A DNA stretch of 64,000 nt from Sinisalibacter lacisalsi (GTDB taxonomy: Bacteria; Pseudomonadota; Alphaproteobacteria; Rhodobacterales; Rhodobacteraceae). A model generated the notes under the pieces. That model searched no databases, had not been told where the DNA came from, and saw only the letters and a program-made list of their open reading frames with translations. Each line of letters begins with the position of its first letter. Position 1 is the first letter of the stretch. The stretch is from NCBI RefSeq assembly GCF_014640115.1, contig NZ_BMGI01000002.1:248001-312000 (forward strand). The letters are read 5' to 3'. The translations under genes were made by a program, and so were the position numbers. Shown here piece by piece: positions 1 to 9,502 of this stretch.

Positions 1-1
1 G

Positions 2-499
2 ATGCTCTCGACCAAGATGCTGCCCGCGGTCGGGGTGCTCTACCCGATCTACCTTCTGTTCATCCAGCTCGGCCTGCTCGACAGCCGCGCCGGCCTGGTG
101 ATCGTGCTGATGCTGATCAACCTGCCGATCATCGTCTGGATGCTCTACACCTATTTCAGGGAAATCCCCGGCGAGATCCTCGAGGCGGCGCGGATGGACG
201 GCGCCAACCTGCGCAAGGAAATCCTCTATGTCCTGACGCCGATGGCGATCCCGGGGATGGCCTCGACGGTGCTGCTCAACATCATTCTGGCCTGGAACGA
301 GGCGTTCTGGACGTTGAACCTCACGGCGGCCAAGGCGGCTCCGCTGACCGCCTTCATCGCCTCCTATTCGAGCCCGGAGGGGCTGTTTTACGCCAAGCTC
401 AGCGCGGCCTCGGTGATGGCCATCGCCCCGATCCTGGTGATGGGGTGGTTCAGCCAGAAACAACTTGTCCGGGGCCTGACCTTCGGCGCGGTGAAATAA
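2..499 (+). CDS. smoG: Polyol (sorbitol/mannitol) ABC transporter permease, 5' end cut by window
   Basis: Inner-membrane permease of a carbohydrate ABC importer (MalG/SmoG family). Only the C-terminal 165 residues are visible; family members have about 275, so the start lies outside the window and the ATG at base 2 is internal. The EAA loop that contacts the ATPase is visible (EAARMDGA near residues 61-68), with hydrophobic helices on both sides and a typical C-terminal end. The ATPase gene begins 10 bases downstream, followed by polyol dehydrogenases. That context, rather than the permease sequence, gives the sorbitol/mannitol assignment and matches the Rhodobacter smo operon. Confidence 0.88.
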   Translation: MLSTKMLPAVGVLYPIYLLFIQLGLLDSRAGLVIVLMLINLPIIVWMLYTYFREIPGEILEAARMDGANLRKEILYVLTPMAIPGMASTVLLNIILAWNEAFWTLNLTAAKAAPLTAFIASYSSPEGLFYAKLSAASVMAIAPILVMGWFSQKQLVRGLTFGAVK

Positions 500-509
500 G
501 GAAACGGTC

Positions 510-1510
<1,001 letters not shown>

Positions 1511-1514
<4 letters not shown>

Positions 1515-2284
1515 CACGACTGGCGGGCAAGACCGCGCTGATCACCGGCGCGGCGCGGGGCATCGGGCTGGCCTTCGCCAAGGCGTATATCGCCGAGGGC
1601 GCGCGGGTGGCGATTGCCGATATCGACATCACCCGGGCCCGGGCGAGTGCGCGGGAACTGGGCGAGGCGGCCTTCGCGGTCGAGATGGACGTCACCCGGC
1701 AGGACAGCATCGAGGCGGCGGTGGCCGAAACCGTCGAGGCTTTCGGCCGGATCGACATCCTGATCAACAACGCCGCGATCTTCACCGCCGCGCCGATCGT
1801 CGAGATCGAGCGCAAGGATTTCGACGCGGCCTTCGCGATCAACGTGGCCGGCACGCTGTTCACCCTGCAGGCGGTGGCGCGCCACATGATCGCGCGCGGC
1901 GGTGGCGGCAAGATCATCAACATGGCCAGCCAGGCCGGGCGGCGCGGCGAGGCGCTGGTGGCGGTCTACTGCGCCACGAAAGCCGCGGTGATCAGCCTGA
2001 CCCAGTCGGCCGGGCTGAACCTGATCGAACACGGCATCAACGTCAACGCCATCGCCCCCGGCGTGGTCGAGGGCGAGCACTGGGACGGGGTCGACGCCTT
2101 CTTTGCCAAGTATGAAAACAAGCCGCTCGGCCAGAAGAAGCGTGAGGTCGGCGAGGCGGTGCCCTATGGCCGCATGGGGCGGGCGGAAGACCTCACCGGC
2201 ATGGCGATCTTCCTCGCCAGCGACGAGGCCGACTACATCGTCGCCCAGACCTACAACGTCGACGGCGGCCAATGGATGAGCTGA
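1511..2284 (+). CDS. smoS: Sorbitol (L-iditol 2-) dehydrogenase, short-chain type
   Basis: 257-residue short-chain dehydrogenase/reductase. The NAD-binding glycine motif TGAARGIG, the NNAA motif and the catalytic YCATK (YxxxK) pair after an IINMASQAG stretch are all visible. Probably oxidises D-sorbitol to D-fructose in the cytosol with NAD. Its place between the polyol ABC ATPase and mannitol dehydrogenase is that of SmoS in Rhodobacter. Start overlaps the upstream stop (ATGA). Confidence 0.85.
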
Positions 2285-2285
2285 G

Positions 2286-3752
2286 ATGAACCTCTCCGAC
2301 AAGACCCTCGCGCGGCTGCCCGACGCCGTAATGCGCCCCACCTATGACCGCGCTCGGCTGACGCCGGGCATCGTTCATATCGGTCTGGGCAACTTCCACC
2401 GCGCGCACCAGGCGTGGTATCTGCACCGGCTGATGAACGAGGGGCTGGCGCGGGATTGGGCCATCATCGGCGCCGGCGTGCGCGCCTACGACGAGGACAT
2501 GCGCCGCAAGCTGGCCGCGCAGGACTACCTCACCACGCTGATCGAGCTCGATCCGTCCGGCACCTCCGCCGAGGTGATCGGCCCGATGATCGACTACCTG
2601 TCGATCGAGGCGGGCAACGGCCCGCTGATCGCCCGCATGGCCCGGCCCGATATCCGCATCGTGTCGCTCACCGTCACCGAGGGCGGCTATTACATCGACC
2701 CCGCCACCGGCGGCTTCGACGCGCACCACCCCGACATCGTCCACGATGCCGCCCATCCCGACAGCCCGCGCACCGCCTTCGGGGCGATGGTGGCGGCGCT
2801 GAAACGGCGGCGCGACGCGGGGATCGGCCCGTTCACCGGCATGTGCTGCGACAACCTCCAGCACAACGGCGACGTGTTGCGCCAGGCGGTGGTGTCGCTC
2901 GCCCGGCTCTCCGATCCGGAGCTGGCCGGCTGGATCGAGGCCAACTGCAGCTTCCCCAACGCCATGGTGGACTGCATCGTGCCCGCCACCGGGCCGAAGG
3001 AGATCGAGCTTGCCCGCGGCTTCGGCATCGACGACGCGGCCCCCGTGACCCACGAGAACTTCCGGCAATGGGTGATCGAGGACAACTTCTGCGCCGGCCG
3101 TCCCGACTGGGACCGGGTCGGGGCACAGTTCACCGACAACGTGCACGGCTACGAGACGCAGAAGCTGCGCATTCTCAACGCCGGCCACCAGGTGATCGTG
3201 AACGCCGCCGAACTGCTGGGCGTCGAGACGATCTCGGGCGCGATGGCGCATCCCTCGATCCATGCGCTGTTCGGCAAGGTCGAGCGCGAGGAGATCGTGC
3301 CGCACGTGGTGCCGGTGCCGGGAATGACGCCGCCGCAATACGTCGACCTGATCGAGCGGCGCTTCGCCAACCCCGCGATCGTCGACACCGTGCGCCGGGT
3401 CGCCTTCGACGGCTCTTCGCGCCATCCCGGCTTCGTCCTGCCCACGGTGCGCGATGCGCTGGCCGCCGGCGCACCGGTCGAGGGCCTCGCGCTGGTGCAA
3501 GCCGCCTGGGCGCGCATGTGCTTCGGCACCCGCGAGGACGGCAGCACGATCGCGCCCAATGACCCGTTCTGGGACGATCTGCAGGCGGCGGCGCGAAAGG
3601 CGAAAACCACGCCCCGCGCCTGGCTCGAACAGCGCCAGACCTACGGCGATCTTGCCGATGCGCCCCGCTTCGCGGATGCCTTCGACAAGTGGCTGAAAAT
3701 GATATGGGCCAAGGGGGTCGAGGCGGCGATCGGGGCCTATCTCAAGGCATGA
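2286..3752 (+). CDS. mtlK: Mannitol 2-dehydrogenase
   Basis: 488-residue long-chain polyol-specific dehydrogenase, the usual length of this family. The N-terminal nucleotide-binding stretch HIGLGNFHRAHQ is seen near residues 22-33. The catalytic pattern K-x4-N-x2-H is in KLRILNAGH, placing the residues at about K293, N298 and H301, the spacing known for Pseudomonas mannitol 2-dehydrogenase. Converts D-mannitol (and related hexitols) to D-fructose using NAD. Starts one base after the sorbitol dehydrogenase stop. Confidence 0.93.
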   Translation: MNLSDKTLARLPDAVMRPTYDRARLTPGIVHIGLGNFHRAHQAWYLHRLMNEGLARDWAIIGAGVRAYDEDMRRKLAAQDYLTTLIELDPSGTSAEVIGPMIDYLSIEAGNGPLIARMARPDIRIVSLTVTEGGYYIDPATGGFDAHHPDIVHDAAHPDSPRTAFGAMVAALKRRRDAGIGPFTGMCCDNLQHNGDVLRQAVVSLARLSDPELAGWIEANCSFPNAMVDCIVPATGPKEIELARGFGIDDAAPVTHENFRQWVIEDNFCAGRPDWDRVGAQFTDNVHGYETQKLRILNAGHQVIVNAAELLGVETISGAMAHPSIHALFGKVEREEIVPHVVPVPGMTPPQYVDLIERRFANPAIVDTVRRVAFDGSSRHPGFVLPTVRDALAAGAPVEGLALVQAAWARMCFGTREDGSTIAPNDPFWDDLQAAARKAKTTPRAWLEQRQTYGDLADAPRFADAFDKWLKMIWAKGVEAAIGAYLKA

Positions 3753-3771
3753 GTGAGGCAGGGCCCTGGCC

Positions 3772-3888
3772 ATGATCGCCCTGTTTTCCAACCCGGAACG
3801 CGGTGGATCCGGCCGGTTCGTGCGCGCGATGCGCAGGCGCCGCGCCGCATCCGCGGTCGGCGCAAAGATGACGGGAGAGACCGCGTGA
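3772..3888 (+). CDS. Possible 38-residue coupling ORF between mtlK and kinase
   Basis: A small frame with ATG at 3772 encodes 38 residues, beginning MIALFSNPERGGSG and rich in Arg toward the end. Its stop (3886-3888) overlaps the ATG of the kinase as TGATG. Nothing is recognisable in the peptide. The TGATG junction suggests translational coupling, but at this length the frame may be chance; low confidence as a gene. Confidence 0.2.
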   Translation: MIALFSNPERGGSGRFVRAMRRRRAASAVGAKMTGETA

Positions 3889-4529
3889 TGCAGGATGTTT
3901 CAACGAGGCTTGCGCAGAACGTGGACCGGATCGTCGCGCGAATCGACGCCCTGCCGGAGCATTCCGGGCGCACGCTTGTCGCCATTGCCGGCGCCCCCGG
4001 GTCGGGAAAGTCGACGGTGGCAGAGGCGGTCGTCGCGGCCCTGGTGGCGCGCGGGGAGCAAGCCGTGCTGATGCCGATGGACGGCTTCCACCTCGATAAC
4101 CGGCTGCTCGATCCGCGCGGCCTGCTGGCGCGCAAGGGCGCCCCGGAAACCTTCGATTTCGGCGGCTTCCTGTCCACCATCCGCCGGGTGCGCGGCGAAG
4201 CGTCGGTGGTGATCCCGGTGTTCGACCGGTCGCGCGAGATCGCCATCGCCGGCGCGGCGGAGATCGGGCCCGAAACCGCGATCGTGATCGTCGAGGGCAA
4301 TTATCTTTGCCTCGATGAAGAGCCGTGGCGCGCCCTCGCGCCGCTGTGGGATCTGTCGGTATTCCTCGATGTGCCGGTTGCAACCCTCGAACAGCGACTT
4401 GTCGAGCGGTGGCTGTCGCACGGGTTCGACCGGGCGGCCGCGGAAGCCAAGGCGCGGGGGAACGATCTGCGAAACGCCGAGCGCGTGCAGGGCGCGACCC
4501 TGCCGACGGATCTCACGCTGAAGAACTGA
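3888..4529 (+). CDS. P-loop sugar/nucleoside kinase family protein (FrcK/YggC-like)
   Basis: 213-residue P-loop kinase of the uridine kinase/phosphoribulokinase-like group. Walker A GAPGSGKST lies at residues 35-43, the family motif DGFHLDN follows and a VIVEGNYLCLD strand is typical. The ATG at 3888 is preferred over an upstream in-frame ATG at 3753 because homology begins just after it. As last gene of the polyol operon, it may phosphorylate fructose released by the two dehydrogenases. That substrate is an inference; similar proteins are annotated FrcK (fructose operon) or YggC. Confidence 0.7.
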   Translation: MQDVSTRLAQNVDRIVARIDALPEHSGRTLVAIAGAPGSGKSTVAEAVVAALVARGEQAVLMPMDGFHLDNRLLDPRGLLARKGAPETFDFGGFLSTIRRVRGEASVVIPVFDRSREIAIAGAAEIGPETAIVIVEGNYLCLDEEPWRALAPLWDLSVFLDVPVATLEQRLVERWLSHGFDRAAAEAKARGNDLRNAERVQGATLPTDLTLKN

Positions 4530-4570
4530 GCCACCGCCTCACGGCCTGCGCCGAGGCTCCCGCCCGGTGC

Positions 4571-5911
4571 CTAAGTGGTCAGATCGTCGACCGGCACCTT
4601 GATGGAGGCCTCGAACCCCGAGGACGCGCCGGAGCGGGGCGACCTCAGAACCAGCCGGCTCTCGATACGATCGGCGATGGCGGCGACGATCGCGAGGCCC
4701 AGCCCGCTGCCGTCGGGGCTGGCCCCGGCGCGCTCGAAGCGGGTGGTCAGGCGGTCAAGGGTCTCGACGGGCAGCACCGGCCCCTCGTTCGCGACGATCA
4801 ACTCGCCTTCCTCGGACAGGCGCACCTCGACCGGGGCGGTTTGCGCGCCGTGACGCACGGCATTCTCCACCAGGTTTCGGCACAGGATCCCGAAGGCATC
4901 CGGGTCTAGGTCCGACATCACCGGCGCCGGCGGCAGCGACAGCGCGATGCGGCCGGGCGCAAGTCCGCGCGCGATGTCTTCGACCACGATGCGCAGCACG
5001 ATCCCGAGGTCGGTGCTGCGATCCAGCCGAAGCTGTCCGCCTTCCGCTCTTGCCAGCTGCATGAGGCGTTCGGAGGTCCGGGTCAGTCGCTTCAGCGTGG
5101 CCTCGATATCGGCCGCCCGCGCCGCCGCGGCCGGATCGCGGGTTTCCGACTGCAGCCGCTGTGCCTGCGCGATGGCGCCGGCCAGCGGCGTGCGCAGCTC
5201 ATGCGCGGCGTTCGCGGCGAAGCTGCGTTCGGCGTCGAACGTGGCCTTGAGCCGGTCGAGCAGCCTGTTCAGGGTGGCCGCGACCGGCGCGATCTCGGAG
5301 GGGATGTCATCGCCCGGCACGGGCGACATGTCGCGGGCATGGCGCGCGTCCAGCCGTTCGCGAAAACGTCTGAGCGGCGCGAGGCTGGCCCGGACCGCGA
5401 CGACGATCGACAAGAGCGCCAGCGGCACCACGATCAGCAGCGGCAGCCCGAGGCCCATCTGTATCTCGCGCACGACGGCGGCGCGGTGCTCCAGCGGCTC
5501 GGCGACGGTGATCCGGATCGTGCCCTGCAGGGCGTCGTCGTTGTAAATCCGGTGGGTCGCGGTCTGGCGAAAGCCGGGGCCGTCATAGGCGGGGAACACC
5601 GCGGGGTCCGCGGCATGGGACTGCAGCAGGATCCGCCCCTCGGCGTCACGCACGATGTAGGTGAAGTATTCTTCATGCGCGCGGATCGCGCCGAGCCGTT
5701 GCGTCACGCCATCGTCTTCGCGCCCCACGATATCCACCACCGCCAGCGGCAGCAGGCGCTGCGCGGTTTCCTGAAGCGAGGAATCGAAGACCTCGTCGAT
5801 CTCGCCGCGCAGGACAAGCGATGTGACCGAGGCCGCGGCGATCCACAGCACGGTCAGCAGAACACCGAGCGACAGCCCGAGCCGGGCCTGCAGGCTTCGC
5901 GGCAGCCTCAT
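4571..5911 (-). CDS. Two-component sensor histidine kinase (QseC/PmrB-like)
   Basis: 446-residue inner-membrane sensor kinase. TM1 is about residues 11-34, TM2 about 155-177, with a periplasmic loop of about 120 residues between. A linker follows TM2, then the dimerisation His in AAHELRTPL (H237), the N box NLVENAVRHG and the G box GSGLGLAIV. Start taken at 5911 because the response regulator stop overlaps it (ATGA) and TM1 begins shortly after; a longer in-frame start exists upstream. Likely senses metal or envelope stress, given the adjacent PepSY/ferric-reductase genes. Ends 41 bases from the convergent kinase gene. Confidence 0.85.
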   Translation of the reverse strand: MRLPRSLQARLGLSLGVLLTVLWIAAASVTSLVLRGEIDEVFDSSLQETAQRLLPLAVVDIVGREDDGVTQRLGAIRAHEEYFTYIVRDAEGRILLQSHAADPAVFPAYDGPGFRQTATHRIYNDDALQGTIRITVAEPLEHRAAVVREIQMGLGLPLLIVVPLALLSIVVAVRASLAPLRRFRERLDARHARDMSPVPGDDIPSEIAPVAATLNRLLDRLKATFDAERSFAANAAHELRTPLAGAIAQAQRLQSETRDPAAAARAADIEATLKRLTRTSERLMQLARAEGGQLRLDRSTDLGIVLRIVVEDIARGLAPGRIALSLPPAPVMSDLDPDAFGILCRNLVENAVRHGAQTAPVEVRLSEEGELIVANEGPVLPVETLDRLTTRFERAGASPDGSGLGLAIVAAIADRIESRLVLRSPRSGASSGFEASIKVPVDDLTT

Positions 5912-6567
5912 GGTTTGCCCAGCCGATAGCCCATGCCGCGCTCGGTCTCGATGAACTGCGGCCCCAGCTTCTTGCGTAGCCGGCTGACATGAACCTCGAT
6001 GGTGTTGCTCTCCACCTCGGCGTTGAACGCGTAGAGCTTTTCCTCCAGCTGCGCCTTGGACAGCAACTGGCCGGGGCGCGACAGGAAGGCCTCGAACAGC
6101 GCCCATTCGCGCGCCGTCAACTGCACCGGCTTGCCATCGCGGCGGATGCTGCGCGCCGCGAGGTCGATCTCGAGCGGCCCATGGGTGACGATCGGGTTGG
6201 GGTTGCCGCTGTAACGCCGGGCGACCGATCCGATCCGGGCGGAAAGCTCGGCAAGGTCGAAGGGTTTCACCAGGTAGTCGTCGGCGCCCGCGTTGAGGCC
6301 CTCGATCCGGTCCGAAACCTGGTCGAGCGCGGTCAGGATGATGACGGGGGTCACCTCGCCGCGCGCGCGCAGGCTTTTCAGAAAGCCGATGCCGCGGCCG
6401 TCCGGCAGCATCAGGTCGAGCAGGATCAGGTCATAGGCCGTGCCGCGCACCGCGTCGGTCGCCGAGTCGAGCCGTGTGACCCAATCGACCGACTGGCCAT
6501 CGCCGGCGATCTGGTCGCGCACGGCGGTGCCCAGAACCGTGTCGTCCTCGATCAGCAGAATGCGCAT
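5908..6567 (-). CDS. OmpR-family response regulator (QseB/PmrA-like)
   Basis: 219-residue DNA-binding response regulator. The receiver has the acidic pocket EDD (8-9 region), phospho-acceptor D51 in LLDLMLPDG and K101 in YLVKPFD. The C-terminal winged helix includes SNTIEVHVSRLRKKLG. It pairs with the overlapping kinase gene downstream. It is divergent from the PepSY gene at 6713. The intergenic region, and also the promoter of the Asp-rich gene at 8560, hold matching direct-repeat arrays that are the best candidates for its binding sites. Confidence 0.9.
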   Translation of the reverse strand: MRILLIEDDTVLGTAVRDQIAGDGQSVDWVTRLDSATDAVRGTAYDLILLDLMLPDGRGIGFLKSLRARGEVTPVIILTALDQVSDRIEGLNAGADDYLVKPFDLAELSARIGSVARRYSGNPNPIVTHGPLEIDLAARSIRRDGKPVQLTAREWALFEAFLSRPGQLLSKAQLEEKLYAFNAEVESNTIEVHVSRLRKKLGPQFIETERGMGYRLGKP

Positions 6568-6612
6568 GGCTGTTCCCGTTCCTTGCTCTGTGCCCCTCCA
6601 TGAACCGTCAGG

Positions 6613-6661
6613 CTGACGCGAAACTGACGCCGGCCGGTGCGCCGCTTCAGGCTCCTGTCAG
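6613..6661. promoter_or_regulatory. Paired direct-repeat array, candidate response-regulator site, copy 1
   Basis: Top strand 6613-6629 reads CTGACG-N5-CTGACG. The bottom strand of 6645-6661 reads CTGACA-N5-CTGAAG. Each is an 11-bp-period tandem repeat, the form used by OmpR/PmrA-type dimers. The two face each other with starts 32 bp apart, and the array ends 52 bp before the PepSY ATG. The same arrangement recurs at 8464-8512. Binding by the adjacent regulator is inferred. Confidence 0.6.
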
Positions 6662-6712
6662 CTTCACCGCGCAGAAGGGGGCTCAAGATGGCCGCAACGA
6701 GGAGTTTGGCCC

Positions 6713-7045
6713 ATGAAGAAGACATTGACAATTCTCGGCTTTCTGGCGGTCTTCCCGACCGGCGCGGCGCTGGCCGACGATGATTGCTTCGTTCCGATGG
6801 CCGACTGGCAGCCGCGCGATGCCGTTGCGCGCCTTGCCGAGGAGAACGGCTGGGAGGTGCGCCGCATCAAGATCGACGACGGCTGCTACGAGATCGACGG
6901 CCTTGATGCCGAAGGGCGCCGGATCGAGGTGACGGTTCATCCCGCCACGCTGGAGGTGATCGAGTTCGAATACGAGGATCACGACGAGGACGAGGAGGAC
7001 GACGATCGCGGTCACGGGGATCGGGACGAGCCAGAAGATGACTGA
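6713..7045 (+). CDS. Exported PepSY-domain protein with acidic tail
   Basis: 110 residues: a signal peptide (about 1-21, ending GAALA), then a PepSY-like fold (residues about 28-90, with VRRIKIDDGCYEIDGLDAEGR typical of the repeat strands) and a C-terminal tail that is mostly Asp/Glu. Ribosome site GAGGAG is 8 bases upstream. The stop overlaps the ferric-reductase-like gene by 8 bases, so the two are co-translated and probably cooperate at the periplasmic face. Small PepSY proteins often accompany PmrAB/QseBC-like systems. The acidic tail could bind cations. Confidence 0.8.
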   Translation: MKKTLTILGFLAVFPTGAALADDDCFVPMADWQPRDAVARLAEENGWEVRRIKIDDGCYEIDGLDAEGRRIEVTVHPATLEVIEFEYEDHDEDEEDDDRGHGDRDEPEDD

Positions 7046-8393
7046 TGCGCCGGACCAGGCGAGGACCATGCGCCTTGCGTCCGCCGGCCGGCTGATCCCG
7101 TGGTTTCCCGCCCTTGGGCGCGGCCTGAACCTGGTTGGTATCCTGCTGGTCGCGCTGCCGTGCATTCTGGCGGGCGGTCTCGGGTTCACCACCTACGCAG
7201 CCTACGGATCGGAGGCGGCGATTGGCATCGGCCTGGGGGCCGCCGCCGTGGTGGCCATGGGCCAGACTCTGATCCTCGCGGCACGCCCGCGGCTGCTGGA
7301 GCCCCTGTTCGGCGGGCTCGACCGGATCTACCGGATCCACAAGTGGCTGGGCATCTCTGCGTTGGTGCTGATGATCCTGCACCAGCAGGTCGAACCCGAT
7401 TTCGAGCGCACGGTGCGCGAGACCGGGTTGGGCGAGTTGGCCGAAGAAGCCGGCGAGGTCGCCTTCAACGCGCTGCTGGCCCTGATCGCGATCAGCTGGT
7501 TCCGGCGCCTGCCGTTGATCGGGCTGGAGATTCCCTACCAGCTCTGGCGGTTCAGCCATCGGTTCATGGGCGTCCTGTTCGCCATCGTGGTGTTTCACCA
7601 GTTTTTCGTCGACATGCCGGCCGGGGCCGACACGTCGCTTTCGCTGCTGCTGAACGGCTTCGGCCTCGCCGGGATAATCGCCTGGGTCCATACCGAGTTC
7701 GTCGCCCCGCAGCTGCGGCGCAGGGCGTTCACGGTCAGCGCGATCAGCCGCCACGGCGACACCACCTCGGTGACGCTCAGCCCAAAAGGCCGGGCGATGC
7801 GCTGGCGGCCGGGGCAGTTCGCCTTCATGCGCGCGCCGCAGGCGGGTCTGTCCGAGCCGCACCCCTTCACCATCGCCAGCGCGCCGCGCCCCGACGGTGC
7901 GCTGACCCTCTCGATCAAGGCGGCCGGTGGCTGGACCCGGCGTCTGCCCGACCACCTGCGCGAGGGCATGAGCGTGCACCTCGAAGGCCCCTATGGCCGG
8001 TTCGACTTCCGCAAGGGCGGCGCGCGCCAGGTCTGGCTGGCAGGCGGCATCGGCATCACGCCGTTCCTGGCCTGGGCAGAGAGCCTGGTGGCGGCGGAGC
8101 GGCGCGATATTCACCTCGTCTACAGTGTTCGCAACCCCGAGGACGCGATCGGGGTGGAGATCCTGCAAGCGGCCGCGGCGCGCAACCCGCGGTTCAGCTA
8201 TCAGGTGGTCGCGACCGCGCGCGATGGGCGCCTCACGGCCGAGCACATGATCGAAACGGTCCCGTTCACGATCGCCGAGGCCGATCTGTGGTTCTGCGGC
8301 CCGACGGGTCTGAAGGACGGACTCCTCAAGCGGCTGAAGGCCCTTGGCCAGTCGCCGCGACGGGTGCGCTTTGAGCATTTCGACTTCGCTTGA
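7038..8393 (+). CDS. Ferric-reductase-like transmembrane flavoprotein (b-heme, FAD, NAD(P)H)
   Basis: 451-residue membrane protein. The N-terminal half has about six membrane helices with two His pairs at heme-ligand spacing: H101/H115 (in RIHKWLG and ILHQQ) and H174/H187 (in SHRFMG and VFHQFF). The C-terminal half is a ferredoxin-NADP reductase module with HPFTIAS (FAD), GGIGITPFLAW and FCGPTGLKDGL (nucleotide). It should carry electrons from cytosolic NAD(P)H through heme b to the periplasm, perhaps to ferric iron or another acceptor. Overlaps the PepSY gene by 8 bases and is followed by a strong hairpin terminator at 8432. Confidence 0.83.
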   Translation: MTDAPDQARTMRLASAGRLIPWFPALGRGLNLVGILLVALPCILAGGLGFTTYAAYGSEAAIGIGLGAAAVVAMGQTLILAARPRLLEPLFGGLDRIYRIHKWLGISALVLMILHQQVEPDFERTVRETGLGELAEEAGEVAFNALLALIAISWFRRLPLIGLEIPYQLWRFSHRFMGVLFAIVVFHQFFVDMPAGADTSLSLLLNGFGLAGIIAWVHTEFVAPQLRRRAFTVSAISRHGDTTSVTLSPKGRAMRWRPGQFAFMRAPQAGLSEPHPFTIASAPRPDGALTLSIKAAGGWTRRLPDHLREGMSVHLEGPYGRFDFRKGGARQVWLAGGIGITPFLAWAESLVAAERRDIHLVYSVRNPEDAIGVEILQAAAARNPRFSYQVVATARDGRLTAEHMIETVPFTIAEADLWFCGPTGLKDGLLKRLKALGQSPRRVRFEHFDFA

Positions 8394-8431
8394 GAAGTGG
8401 CGCCCGGCTCGCAAGCTCGCACAGCGCCACG

Positions 8432-8457
8432 CGCCCCGCCATTGCGGCGGGGCGTTT
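8432..8457 (+). terminator. Rho-independent-type terminator after ferric-reductase-like gene
   Basis: Perfect 9-bp GC-rich stem (CGCCCCGCC / GGCGGGGCG), loop ATTGC, followed by TTT. It lies 39 bases after the stop and before the next promoter array, so the PepSY/reductase pair is probably its own transcript. Confidence 0.75.
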
Positions 8458-8463
8458 CGCTTC

Positions 8464-8512
8464 CTGACAGCAAGCTGAAGAAGGAATCGTCGCGCCGTCA
8501 GGAACCACTCAG
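8464..8512. promoter_or_regulatory. Paired direct-repeat array, candidate response-regulator site, copy 2
   Basis: Top strand 8464-8480 reads CTGACA-N5-CTGAAG. The bottom strand of 8496-8512 reads CTGAGT-N5-CTGACG. Starts are again exactly 32 bp apart, total length 49 bp, and the array ends 48 bp before the ATG at 8560. Aligned without gaps to the copy at 6613-6661, 29 of 49 positions agree. It therefore looks like a second target of the same regulator. Confidence 0.6.
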
Positions 8513-8559
8513 GTCGACTCCGCAGATTGGGTTCAGCAGATGAAAAAGGAGATCCTGTC

Positions 8560-8982
<423 letters not shown>

Positions 8983-9020
8983 GCTTCCCCGACGCACCGC
9001 AACGAACAAGGACCGACCCG

Positions 9021-9491
9021 ATGAAAACGCTCCTCTCAACGCTCGCGCTCACCACGGCGCTGACGCTGCCCGGCCTCGCCATGGCGCGGCCGGTCACCCT
9101 GACCACGACCCTCAACAATTATGGCGGCGATGGCGCATACCTCGCGCTCTACGTCACCGACGCGTCCGGCGCCTACCTGGGCAGCCTCTGGATGGCCGGC
9201 GGCAAATCGAAATACTACGAGCACCTGACCGACTGGCACCGCGCCACCGGCGGCGACACCGCCCAGATCAATGGCATCTCCGGGGCCAGCGTGGGCGCGG
9301 GCCGGACGCTCGAAATCACGCTCGACCTCGCCGACGCCCTGTTCGATGCGGGCTACAGCCTGCACATCGACGCCGCCGTCGAAGACATGCGCGACAGCCC
9401 CAACGAGGTCGCGGTGCCTCTGACGACCGATGGCGCGGGCAAAGCCGTGGCCGGGCGGCGCTACGTCGCAAGCTTCGCCTACGACATGTGA
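9021..9491 (+). CDS. Exported DUF2271-family protein with flavinylation-like SGAS motif
   Basis: 156 residues: a signal peptide (about 1-22, ending GLAMA) followed by a beta-rich domain resembling DUF2271. The stretch NGISGASVG contains SGAS at residues 87-90. This matches the SGA[S/T] pattern to which ApbE attaches FMN through the last Ser/Thr (here S90). The ApbE gene lies two genes downstream and a PepSY-flavodoxin reductase directly after, a gene grouping reported for predicted extracytosolic flavinylated systems. ATG at 9021 chosen because the signal peptide starts there. Confidence 0.72.
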   Translation: MKTLLSTLALTTALTLPGLAMARPVTLTTTLNNYGGDGAYLALYVTDASGAYLGSLWMAGGKSKYYEHLTDWHRATGGDTAQINGISGASVGAGRTLEITLDLADALFDAGYSLHIDAAVEDMRDSPNEVAVPLTTDGAGKAVAGRRYVASFAYDM

Positions 9492-9502
9492 GGAGACAGG
9501 CC

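Noticed and set aside
2193-3791. 532-codon minus-strand frame over the mannitol dehydrogenase gene
   Set aside because: Shadow of mtlK caused by GC-rich third positions; product is His/Arg/Gly-rich with no domain.
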